NCBI RefSeq assembly: GCF_002878395.1
Contig: NC_061115.1
Span: forward strand, 98,925,116-98,989,115
Direction: 5' to 3'
Length of the DNA: 64,000 nt
Source: Capsicum annuum
Taxonomy: Eukaryota > Streptophyta > Magnoliopsida > Solanales > Solanaceae
Made by a program: the position numbers and the translations under genes. The notes under the pieces were generated by a model. It did not search any database. It was not told where the DNA came from and saw only the letters and a program-made list of their open reading frames with translations. Of this stretch, positions 44,246-53,915 are shown piece by piece; positions within the stretch are counted from its first letter, which is position 1, and every line of letters begins with the position of its first letter.

Positions 44246-46592
44246 ATGGCACCAAAGTTGCTAAGAAGAATAAGGTTGATACATTGAGGAGACAGGATGA
44301 TTCCCCTGAGCCCAGTGGTTTGGTGGATTATTACCCGATTGCATAACTTAGAGAAGTTGTAGAGAGGGTGACACACAAAGTTATTAGAGGACAGATACGT
44401 CAGGTATCCATACTATTATATTCGGCTCTACGAGACATCCTATACCTGAGTATTCATAGTGGGGCATATGACCAGCCTATACTCAGTCTAGGTCTTGAAT
44501 TGAGGCTATTCAGATTGTCCAAGCTACACAGACACGTGTAACCCAACAAAGGATGAAGTCAGTACGGAGATCACTTCCACATTCTCCTCTGCCAGATGAT
44601 AATGATAAGAAGGATGAGGTAGATTTGGAGCCTTCTACATAGGGTATAGCTCAGGACCCCCAGTCTGAGAAGGGGTCCCAAGATTTATCCGAGGTTGCAG
44701 AGTAGGAGGAGTCATCAGCGGTACCCCAGTTTGAGGAGGGTACCGCAGTTCATGTATAGCAGTCAAATGTACCCCAATCTGAGAAGGATACAAAGAAGGC
44801 TTCCATGAGATGCCCATTCCAGATGAGGGAACACTAGTACAGCAGGGGCAGAGTTCCACACCCATGCATGCCTCAGAGGCACTTGAGGAGAAAAATCTGA
44901 GATGGTATGTGGAGAGGATACAAAAAATATTTGATATAGGTAGCCGCATTTTAGAGACTGAAAGGCCCAGGAGCCTTATCTTTGCAGAGTATAGGATTGA
45001 TCTATCTGGGTTGAGTAGTGTACCATAGTTGCGATCTTCCTTTAATCATTACCAGCTGGAGTGGATAACTAGAAAACTCAGTTCTTACAGCCCGACTGTG
45101 GTGCGAGAGTTTTATGCATCATACCGTGCCACAGTTTTTCTTTTGATTCACAAATTTCCAAGGCTGATAAGACACATAGAGCAAAGACAACTTGATCAGA
45201 CCCTTATGAAAGGGGTTAGGGTTGATCTTTTAGCAAAGACTATCTGTCGAGTCATTTTTCATCCAGACTATATCACCCCGCATCCATAGTAGAGTGTGAC
45301 TACAGACTGAGAGTCATATCTGATAGACATATTATATAGGAGGATAAGCATAAATAAGAAGGAGTTAAGATGGAAAAGTGGATAGTTGACTTTATTTCAC
45401 TTTCAGGGGATGAGACCTCATGGATTGAGGGACATGGTGTCATAAATAAGGGTTCGCTAACTTTTGATTCCAAGTTTTAGTGGTTTCTCATCTTATATCG
45501 ACTATTCCCTACTTCTTCAGATAATGTGTTGACTTAGGAGGGAGCATCCCTAATTTCTAGTTTGATAGTCGGTATGCTATTGACTTTATAGCCATCCTCC
45601 AGCATGAGATTCATGATAGAGCTTTTGAAGAGGTGATGAATTTTCCATTCCTTTGCCTTATTAAGAGATTATGTGACAAGGCCAGTGTACCTGAGATACT
45701 AGGAGTAGAAGAGAGGGTACTTGTGATATTCACCACACAGATGAAGACAATAAAAGATCTAGCATGTCCGGCCCTTCCTAGGAGATCTAGTGTGCCTACT
45801 GCAGTACCTCAGACCCAGACTGAGGGTCTATCAATTTCCACGGAGCTAGGTGAGGTACATCGAGGTGATGTACGAGTTAGTTTTGATCTTGGGATAGGAG
45901 ATTAGAGAGATGGCCCAGATTTGAGTACTCAGATAGAGGAGATACTAGCAACTTCTTCCTCAGCCATGACTTTGATCGTAGAGCCGACTGGAGTATCTTT
46001 AGCGCCCACTCGCCCATTCACTACAAATCCTACTACAGGTACGATTACTATATCTTGAGAGTTCTTATAGAGCCTAGTAGACAGTCAGAGGGCCACTGAT
46101 GCTCAGTTGTGTATTGTTGAGACCGATATGACTACTCTATATGGGCAAATGCAATCAGCGGCCCAAACTAGATTTAAGATGGAAGAGGATAGATGAGAGG
46201 TCTTATAGAGAGATGACTTGTCTGAGATACGTGTTGATTTACAAGCATGTCTTAATGCTTTTAAGAGACGTGTTACAACCAGATTTATAAAGAGAGACGT
46301 TGAATCTATCCTAGATAAGAAAGGAGGTGGACATATTGCGAGCAGAGGTATGCTCTCTCACAGAAAGCCATATGGTAACCACTCCTTCAGTAATACCCCC
46401 AGTGGCCCAGATATCACCTCCACATACACCCAGATATTTTAATTTTTTTTTGAAGGATGATGGGGAGGTTTCAGTATTTGTTGACAAGAAAGGACACCTA
46501 GGAGATCTATAGGATCCTGATATGCCATATGACCCGGCCTTTAAAAAAGCCATACATAATTTAATGGACTCTGCAGTCGTTGAGAGGAAAAG
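44246..46592 (+). pseudogene. Plant-transposon-domain ORF (Athila-associated), first part
   Basis: The frame opens GTKVAKKNKVDTLRRQDDSP (44249). The central domain, REFYASYRATVF to VRVDLLAKTICRVIFHPDYI (45029-45289), RPFPTSSDN-like near 45510 and FPFLCLIKRLCDKASVPEIL (45636-45700), matches the putative plant transposon protein domain of Athila-associated ORFs as I know it. A charged, coiled-coil-like part (45900-46300) and a Pro-rich tail (VIPPVAQISPPHTP, then DPDMPYDPAFKKAIHNLMDS) follow. Stops and frameshifts are frequent. The last codons VERK meet a solo LTR at 46593, and the frame resumes at 63704. Role unknown. Confidence 0.65.
44655..44800 (+). repeat. Short repeats coding PQ(S/F)E(K/E)GT
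   Basis: Three imperfect copies of CCCCAGTCTGAGAAGGG (44659, 44724 and 44770) encode a Pro-Gln-Ser-Glu-Lys-type motif in the acidic part of the ORF. The 104-residue minus-strand ORF over this part is only the complement of the repeats. Confidence 0.55.
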
Positions 46593-47300
46593 TGTCACGA
46601 CTCGGACCAAGGCCTGGTCGTGATGGGCATTGTAAGTCCACTGAGGATTGGAGACCGTCCCTTGAGCCTGTCCGATACAACTAAGAACACCTAGCAAAGG
46701 ATAAATACCAATATAAGACAAAATGTAATAAGAAATCAACAAAAGATTTTTGTATTGGATCAACAACCGAAAACATCCACAATACCCAAGTTCATAGTAT
46801 CCACAAAACCTCTAACAAAAATCAAGTACCAATAAAATGTTGGGACATGCCCCCGACCATAGCCGAATCAAATATGAAATTAATTTTATGTCATAAGAAA
46901 CCAAAAATGAAACGATATCTTTCGAAGGATAAAAGCTCACCACTTCAAGTCAACTCACGAACTAACCGCGAACACCTAATCACTGCACAAGAAAGGTAGA
47001 ATTATGGTCAGTTCTTGCATCACATAGGGATACAGAATCTGAAGATGGTGGGCAGTTGGAGCGCTAGCATGTAATTCAAGGATAAGGGAACAAATAATTC
47101 TATGCATAATAATTTAAAAACCAGTCAAAACTCATACAGAACATTAAATGTGAATACATACATATATATATGTGTATATATATCATATGTCGGGGTAGGG
47201 TACAAGGCTTAACATGGATGTTTAAAATATTAACCTAGACTATGTAGCTTAACCATCATATAATAATACCCACATGCTATTTGGGCCCCAGCTTTCACCC
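46593..47300 (-). repeat. Split solo LTR (Tekay type), piece 1
   Basis: Its left border is TGTCACGACTCGGACCAAGG at 46593. The flank AAAAG (46588-46592) pairs with CAAAG (63704-63708), one mismatch. It aligns with 27217-27900 (GGCCTGGTCGTGAT against GGCCTGGCCGTGAC, and ACCTAGACTATGTAGCT against ACCTAGATTGTGTAGCT). Together with 62257-63703 it makes 2155 bp of LTR without interior or primer site. Minus-strand ORFs in it are incidental. Confidence 0.75.
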
Positions 47301-47789
47301 TATCATGACCCAATTTCATCAAGTCATGAGGGCGCCTACCATAACCCACCAGCAGGCAAGCCAATCCTGTAGTCCAGTACGGCTAGTAATGGACTACACA
47401 ATAACATAAGAAGAAGAATGCGTAATAAATGAAGTAAAGACCAATACATAATAAAATCCAAAAACCTGGTGGTATCAGTACAAAAGCTTCTAAAATAATA
47501 AGATTACAAAAGTAAAATATTAAGGGAAATACACTGATACAACTTATCTCCAAATACAACATATAGACTAGTTCAATACATAAGAGAGAGTAGGGGTGGC
47601 AATTTTAGTTCATATTTGTGAAAGAGTCCATTTAACCCATATTTAGTGAATTGGATCACTCGTATTTCAAATGGGTAAATATGGACTTCAACTCATTTTA
47701 AAAGCTCATACAAATATGGACAAAATGGGTAAAATATGGGTACCCATTTAAACACAGAGATCACCCACCTATGCTTAAAGTTTCAGTTT

Positions 47790-48486
47790 TTTTTTTTCTA
47801 ATTTCTTTTCTTCTTCTTTTTTTCTTTCTTTTTTTTAATTTATTTTGTTTTTTTATTTTTTTTACTCATTCCTTATAATTTCTTTTTTTATTTCACACTT
47901 TCTCATCTATTTTTTTATTTTTATTTCTTTTTTCTTTGTATTCTTTTTATTTTTGCTTTCCCCTTTTCATTCTTATTTCATCACTCGTATTCGTTTGAGA
48001 CCTACATGGGTTAATAAATATAAGCTTCTAATTATCCCATTTAACCTATGTAATTCATAACATCTCTTATCAATTAAATATAATCCATAGTCTCACTCCT
48101 TTATTATTATTTTTTCTATCTTTTATTTCTCTTTCTTTTTTTCTTTCTTTTTTCCTTTAATTTACTTTGTTTTCTTTTTCATTTTTTACTCGTTTCTTAC
48201 ATCTTTTTTCTTTCTTATTTTTCATCATTTTTTCTTTTTCAATTTTATTTCTTTGCATTTTTTTTTGTATTTTCGTTTCCCCCTTTTTCATTCTTGATTC
48301 GTCATTTTTCTTATTTTTTTATATTCTTTTCCTCATTTTTTTTTGTCGTTGCATTTTATATTTTTTTACTTTAAATTTATTTGTATTATACTATATATTT
48401 TAAATAAATTTATTATTTGTATTTGAATAGTTTAGTTGGCAATATGTTCAATTTATCATTTGTATTTATATACAAATAAGTATATG
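47790..48486 (+). repeat. T-rich low-complexity tract
   Basis: It is dominated by TTTTTCTTT and TTTATTTTT. Translated frames are runs of Phe, Ser, Leu and Ile and have no meaning. The A-rich 49120-49650 tract on the right reads as its complement type, so the left and right arms could pair. Confidence 0.8.
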
Positions 48487-48800
48487 NNNNNNNNNNNNNN
48501 NNNNNNNNNNNNNNNNNNNNNNNNNNNNNNNNNNNNNNNNNNNNNNNNNNNNNNNNNNNNNNNNNNNNNNNNNNNNNNNNNNNNNNTCGTTTCCCCCTTT
48601 TTCATTCTTGATTCGTCATTTTTCTTATTTTTTTATATTCTTTTCCTCATTTTTTTTTGTCGTTGCATTTTATATTTTTTTACTTTAAATTTATTTGTAT
48701 TATACTATATATTTTAAATAAATTTATTATTTGTATTTGAATAGTTTAGTTGTCAATATGTGCAATTTATCATTTGTATTTATATACAAATAAGTATATG
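48273..48800. repeat. 214 bp copied on both sides of a 100 N gap
   Basis: 48273-48486 and 48587-48800 are the same 214 bases except for two or so changes (GGCAATATGTTC against GTCAATATGTGC). The copy begins and ends exactly at the gap. The two contig ends most likely overlap and were not merged. Confidence 0.85.
48487..48586. other. Assembly gap (100 N)
   Basis: There are exactly 100 N, the usual size for a gap of unknown length. An ORF drawn across it is an artefact. Confidence 0.98.
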
Positions 48801-48806
48801 AATTAA

Positions 48807-48992
48807 AATCAACATGGGTTGTGGTGTAATGGATGGGGCTGCTCCACCCTTAACCAGAGGTTGAGGGTACAACCCTGATTATGGAGAAAATTTTTTTGGG
48901 AGCGTTGCCACCTTAATGGGCCTTGCAACGCCCAATCCGAATTAGTCGGGGCTCCAATGCAGGCATCGGACATCGGATGAAAAAATAAAAAA
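48807..48992 (+). mobile_element. tRNA-derived SINE with 15 bp target duplication
   Basis: It is about 186 bp, flanked by AAGTATATGAATTAA at 48792-48806 and 48993-49007, a perfect 15 bp duplication. The head contains an RNA polymerase III A box TGGTGTAATGG (48822-48832) that fits TRGYNNANNGG and a decayed B box GGTACAACCCT (48866-48876) for GGTTCRANNCC. The spacing of about 33 bp is normal for a tRNA-type promoter. The tail is A-rich (GATGAAAAAATAAAAAA). It encodes nothing and would rely on LINE enzymes. Which SINE family it belongs to I cannot say without a search. Confidence 0.85.
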
Positions 48993-49119
48993 AAGTATAT
49001 GAATTAATTACATTTTTTTGAGACTAAAATATATATGGCTGAGGATCCACATAGCCCTCGAATTATAAATGTTGGGTGAATATAAATCAGTATGCGCTTA
49101 TAGTATTTTCGTTATCATA

Positions 49120-49650
49120 AAAAAAAAATATATAAAAAAAAAAAAAGTAAAAGGAGAGGTAGAAGTTACATATAGAAGAGAGAAAAAAGCGTAAAGAAAG
49201 AATTGAAGAAAAAAATACAAAAAAAAATCAAAAATAAAAAATAATAAAAAAGGAGAAAAGGAAAAAGAAAAAAGATGATGGTGAAAATAAATATACTGAG
49301 TGGTTACGATATTTTAGCCATCATCCATAATTTATACTCTACTTAACCATGTTCTTTGAAAATAAATAAAAAATAAAAAACATAAAATGCAGTCAAAAAA
49401 GAAAAAAATGAGAAAGAAGTAAAGACGAAAAAATAAAAAATAGAAAAAAAGAGACTAAAAAGGAAAAGGAAAAAAACAAAAAAGAAAGAGAAACAAAGGG
49501 TAGAGGGTACAGATAGAAGAGGAAAAAAAAAGATAACAAAAATGAAAAAAGGAAAAAAAAGAAATCTAGAGACTACATATGAAAGAGAGACAAAAAAAAA
49601 CTAAAAAGAAAAAACTAAAAAAAAAAAGAAATGGAAAAAAAGTCAAGTTG
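49120..49650. repeat. A-rich low-complexity tract in the right arm of the hAT-like element
   Basis: It is composed of AAAAAAG, GAAAAAG and AAAATAAAA runs and mirrors the T-rich tract at 47790-48486. No coding potential. Confidence 0.8.
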
Positions 49651-50879
49651 ATATGATATATAAGTTTTAAGTTTTTGACTTTGGAATTAAAGTGGGTTGA
49701 AACCATTTTTACCCAATCCATATTTGACTAAATTCATATTTAGCCATTTTTATATGGGCGGATTATAATCCAAACTATTTTTGCTTGATCCATATTTAAC
49801 CCGTCCAAATCAAATCCAATCCGTCTGTTTGCCACCCCTAAGTAAGAGATAAGTGATGCTCTGAAAGTCAGGAGCTCACTCTAAGTCTCTGAACCATGGC
49901 TATTTTACACGACGCACACATCAACGGCGATAACCCGTACTATGATCTGCAGGCTCCAGAAGTGTAGTGTGAGTACCAAATAAATGGCACTCAAAAAGCA
50001 ACTACCAATTGAGCTCCAAGATAAAGTAGATATATACAACATATAAACAAAATGGAAACTACATCCAATAGTCCAGAAATCATATAACAAGACAATAAGA
50101 TAATAAGGGACAACTATACTGTACATGTCCAATAAGCCAACATAATAAGGCTAAGTAAGTAACAAGGGTGCACTCTCTTATTTCAGCCTTACTTAGGAAT
50201 CTCAACACTATACCATATAGCCATGTCCACTATACGAATAAAGAGTAAAAGAACAACATCGAATAATATACAAGGTCAGGAACGAATATACCATATGAAC
50301 AAATGAAGGAAGGGATATACGGTAGTATCATAGCCATATATAGCTAGATATATATATATATATATACATATAAACATGAGGTCACCTCAAATAATAACCT
50401 AGATCATCATATCCTCATTCTAAGACCGCATTATAATCCTATCATAATTCAATTCTATCATATTTAGGATTTCTATCCACATAGCTAAACATGAAATAAT
50501 CATGCATAATAATGCAATCATATGGTAGAAGAGGCTGAAAACATACCTCAAATCTCGATACTGGACCAGTGACCAATCTGTCATCAGCTAGCCATAATAA
50601 TGATCATAACAATGGTAATAATAATATCAATACAGAATGAATATTCGGCAACTCCGAACAACCAAATATCTAGCCGAGCCTATGTGTACCCCCACCGCCC
50701 TAGGTTCAGAAGGTTCAATCAATATACAACAATACAAGATATATCCCTCGCCCATATCTTTGAAACCTTCCTATACCAACTGATAGAGATAGGCGCATAT
50801 TTATGATAGGCGATACGCATGCAAAAAGAAATGCAGGATATACAATCAACATCACAATCTTGTCATCATAACCATCATC

Positions 50880-51105
50880 ATGATTGTACTCAACCTCCGT
50901 ATTCGAATTAGGTATCAATATATCATCATAATAGTATCCTTCGGACACAAACTTATATCAATATATTATCACAATAGTAACCTCCAAACTCGAATCGGGT
51001 ATCAATATATTATCATAACAGTATCCCCCAAACTCAAATTGGGTATCAATATAATCACAATAGTATCCTTCATCCTTGTCGGGCATCAATATAATCATAA
51101 ACATC
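50880..51105. repeat. Tandem array in the LARD LTR (GTATCAATATA units)
   Basis: Five or so imperfect units of 40-60 bp each contain TATCAATATA, followed by ATCATAATAGTATCC or a variant. The 5' LTR has the same array at 59280-59500. Confidence 0.75.
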
Positions 51106-51779
51106 AATACACATATATGTATAAACATTTAATAGGTGTACAGTCTCAAGCTGTGGCTAAAAGAAGTGTAAAATATGTAAGTATGTTTCTCGAAATAATC
51201 TTCGAGACTAAATCATTATTAAAGTGTAGAAAGAGTCAAAATATCTCATGATCGGAGTAAGTAATAGTGTCAATTCATAGACTAGAATCCTCCTCGGTCA
51301 ATCTTTAAAACAATATTTTTAACCTCTTTTATATATATATGAATATTTTATATTGTTAGAAATTATTATAACAAAGAAATTCACTATTAAGTTAAAAAGT
51401 GGGTTTTAAACCTCATTTAGAAAAATAGTGATAAGCTCGTATTTCTGGTAGGATCATATCAATACCGATATAATAATCATGAATGTATCGAATCTATGCA
51501 TGCCATCACCAGTATTCAGTCAATGAAATCGTGAACAGCATAAACATATATATATCCATATTCTACAACCCTATCCCTTACAAGGATAAATACTTCCCGA
51601 ATATCCAACCAATATCATAACACAACCCTTGATCCAATAATATTTCCGAAACAATCACAACATCATTATCATGGCCTTACGACCATAGACATATTTGAAA
51701 CTCATATCAATAATTATGTCTATAAACTACCTCACATTTAAAAGCCATAGCGTACTCACGAAGCTTAGCATCTCTATAA

Positions 51780-52150
51780 GCCATAAAGCATATCTATACT
51801 TATCTCACACAGAGGAGGCATCTCACTTCTAGGAGGCATAATATAAGTAAGGCATATCACATCCAAGAAATATAACATATCATTAGGCTATGAATCATAA
51901 CTAAGAAGAATATCATCTCTATTGGCCAATTATCACATTTAAGAAGAAATAATATTTATGAGGGACCAAATAAAATATATAAATAAAATAATATCTCTAA
52001 GGACCCAATGTTATGTCTATGAGGAATTAGCACCTCTATCGGCCAAATATGAATTCTAACAGGAAACAATATCTCTAAAGGCCCATAATTACGTCTAAGA
52101 GGAAATAGCATCTCTAACGGCCCGTTATCATTTCTATAAGTGAAACATAC
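51780..52150. repeat. Tandem array in the LARD LTR (ATCTCTAA GGCCC units)
   Basis: Units of about 40 bp repeat AGGAAATAGCATCTCTAACG and GCCC, AGGAAACAATATCTCTAAAG and GCCC, and similar. On the minus strand this produces a repeating GPLE.LFP.R peptide in the 51956-52237 ORF, which is not a gene. The matching array in the 5' LTR is at 60220-60540. Confidence 0.75.
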
Positions 52151-53915
52151 CCATAAATCATAAGTCACAATCCGGGAAACATCATTACAACTTAGCAAGT
52201 CATGAAGTAACCTTATACTAAGGTTTACTAGTCTCAACTTTGTCTAACATCCGCAACTAAGTCCACAAGGCTAATACAAGTCTTGGCCTAAGTGGGCCGG
52301 GCAATCCCATTTCTAATCCTCAATTTCCATATTTAGGCAAACTATGCCCCATCTAGTCTAAGGTATCTAGGTCAACTTCTAGATGTCAAGGATGCCATAA
52401 CCAATTCTAAGATAGGACTTTCGTCTAGAAACAAGGGCATTTATGCTAATTCTACCCAAATTAGGATTTCAAGATCACCATATTATTCTAATAAAATTTA
52501 ATGTACTAATGATTTTTCCAACGCTAAAACCACATCCCAAACCTAGCATTACATCGCATCCATGCTACAAATTAATCCAAACTGGGGAGAAGGTGATTAG
52601 ATTATAAAAGGTTATAAACATACCATCTTATGAGTCCAAAACCCTCATCTAATTCCCAAACATCAGTAACCAAGGCTAAGTCATTCTATCCATATTAAAT
52701 CTTAACATTCACATTCACACGCAATATATATCACACATCATCTCTAAAGAAGGGTAGGCAGAAGCATACCTCAAAGCCAAACCACAAAACATCATATCAA
52801 TCCCCACATGCTCGTCTTCACTTCATAATCCCCAAATTTCCATCACATTATCAAAATCATAATCTACTCATCAATACAAGTTTAATGATACCCATATTGC
52901 ACTATTGTGCCTCAGGTTCAAAAATGACACCAAAACCCCCAAGTGGGTCCCATATACGAAAAACTTATTTCCGAGGTCAACCCAATGTTCATACACGAAC
53001 AAGGAATTATAACCCTCAAGAAATGGGTGAAAACAAAGCAAAATTTTGGCTAAAATCAATCCCTAAATGAATTTGGGGTTTGGGGTCCAAACTAAGAAAT
53101 TCAACCATGAATTCGGAGGAATCTAACCTTAAATTCGAAGATATTTGTGATAATAGATGATAAAAAAGCTCCCAAGTCACCCACCGTGATCAATTTTGAG
53201 TTATTATACCCATTTAGGGTTTTAAACTATCAAAGGTAAAGAGAAAATGACCCAAATTGTGACCATGGGGTTTATTTATAAACCCCAGGCAAAGAGATGC
53301 CTCAATAGCCGAGATGCAGGTCATTATCGTGATGCCTCGATCGTCGTGGCCTTTCCATAATCATCGTGCCACGATCTCCATCCTCCTTGCCGTGATTGCA
53401 GTTGCACCAAAACTAACGTAACTTGAAAACTGTCCAAGTTTCCAAAGATGCCTCGGGATTCATTTGGAATCTAATTTTTGCAAATGAAATATGTAACCGT
53501 ACTAAATTTGACGCTCCAGACGTATTGGAAAAGTTGGATTTTCAATTCGAGGTTGTTTCAACCAAATGTGGGTCCACACCTATCTTTAAAATTTTCAAAT
53601 TTCTGACTGATAGGTAGAAATGAGCTCAAATGCATCGAGACCTAATGAAAGGTCTACCTAGCCTAAAATTGATATTCTGAAGCTGCGGGCGCAATCAAAA
53701 TTCTCATATGAGATTATTTTACTAAAGTTTTTGCCTAGTGTCCATTTGGAACCAGCAAAGACTTCTAAATAGGGAATTGGCTCTAATAACTAAATAAACT
53801 ATCTGGAAATCGAACCTCAGTCCTAGCAAGTCATAAATGACTTTCGATAGCGATGGAGAAGCTCAAACGGAAAAAATAATCAAAAATATAGAAAATGATC
53901 TGAAGGATCATTACA

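Larger units (their letters stand above)
47589..49842. mobile_element. hAT-like non-autonomous DNA element, 2.25 kb
   Basis: Terminal inverted repeats TAGGGGTGGCAA (47591-47602) and TTGCCACCCCTA (49829-49840) are perfect over 12 bases. They are flanked by TAAGAGAG (47581-47588) and TAAGAGAT (49843-49850), an 8 bp duplication with one mismatch, as hAT transposases make. The other LARD LTR gives the empty site (58220-58245, ACATTATAGTGAGATAAGTG). The sub-terminal parts repeat AAATATGG and CATATTTA motifs. No transposase is seen. The middle is T-rich on the left and A-rich on the right, with a SINE and a sequencing gap. Poly-Phe ORFs (47845-48403) come from the T-rich tract. Confidence 0.75.
47301..53915 (-). 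repeat. 3' LTR of the LARD-like element, split by a hAT-like element
   Basis: It aligns with 57957-62256 throughout, for example TCAGGAGCTCACTCTAAGTC at 49868 and 58262, and CTAATCCTCAATTTCCATAT at 52313 against the equivalent at 60711. Minus-strand start TGTAATGATCC at 53915. A TATA-like TTTATAAATAAA stands on the minus strand at 53271-53282. The segment after it (53285-53412) is about 45 bp longer than in the 5' LTR. Several ORFs in it (for example 50880-51251, 51956-52237) are shadows of internal repeats. Confidence 0.8.

Noticed and set aside
44635..44949. 104-residue minus-strand ORF with repeats.
   Set aside because: It is the complement of the repeat-coding part of the plus-strand ORF, whose frame is supported by similarity.
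46311..46766. 151-residue minus-strand ORF, one of the longest in the window.
   Set aside because: It crosses the border between the plus-strand ORF and the solo LTR at 46593, so it cannot be an ancestral gene.
47845..48403. Phe-rich hydrophobic ORFs that could be taken for membrane proteins.
   Set aside because: They are translations of a T-rich low-complexity tract inside a non-autonomous DNA element.
48436..48717. 93-residue ORF across the gap.
   Set aside because: It contains 34 unknown residues from the N run. The right part repeats the left ORF because the sequence is duplicated around the gap.
50880..51105. Regularly spaced repeats that recall a CRISPR array.
   Set aside because: The units are adjacent and diverged with no unique spacers, in a plant LTR. 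It is an ordinary tandem array.
51956..52237. Repeat protein with recurring GPLE.LFP.R, reminiscent of a structural repeat family.
   Set aside because: It is the antisense reading of a short tandem array in the LARD LTR. The matching array in the other LTR has no equivalent ORF.
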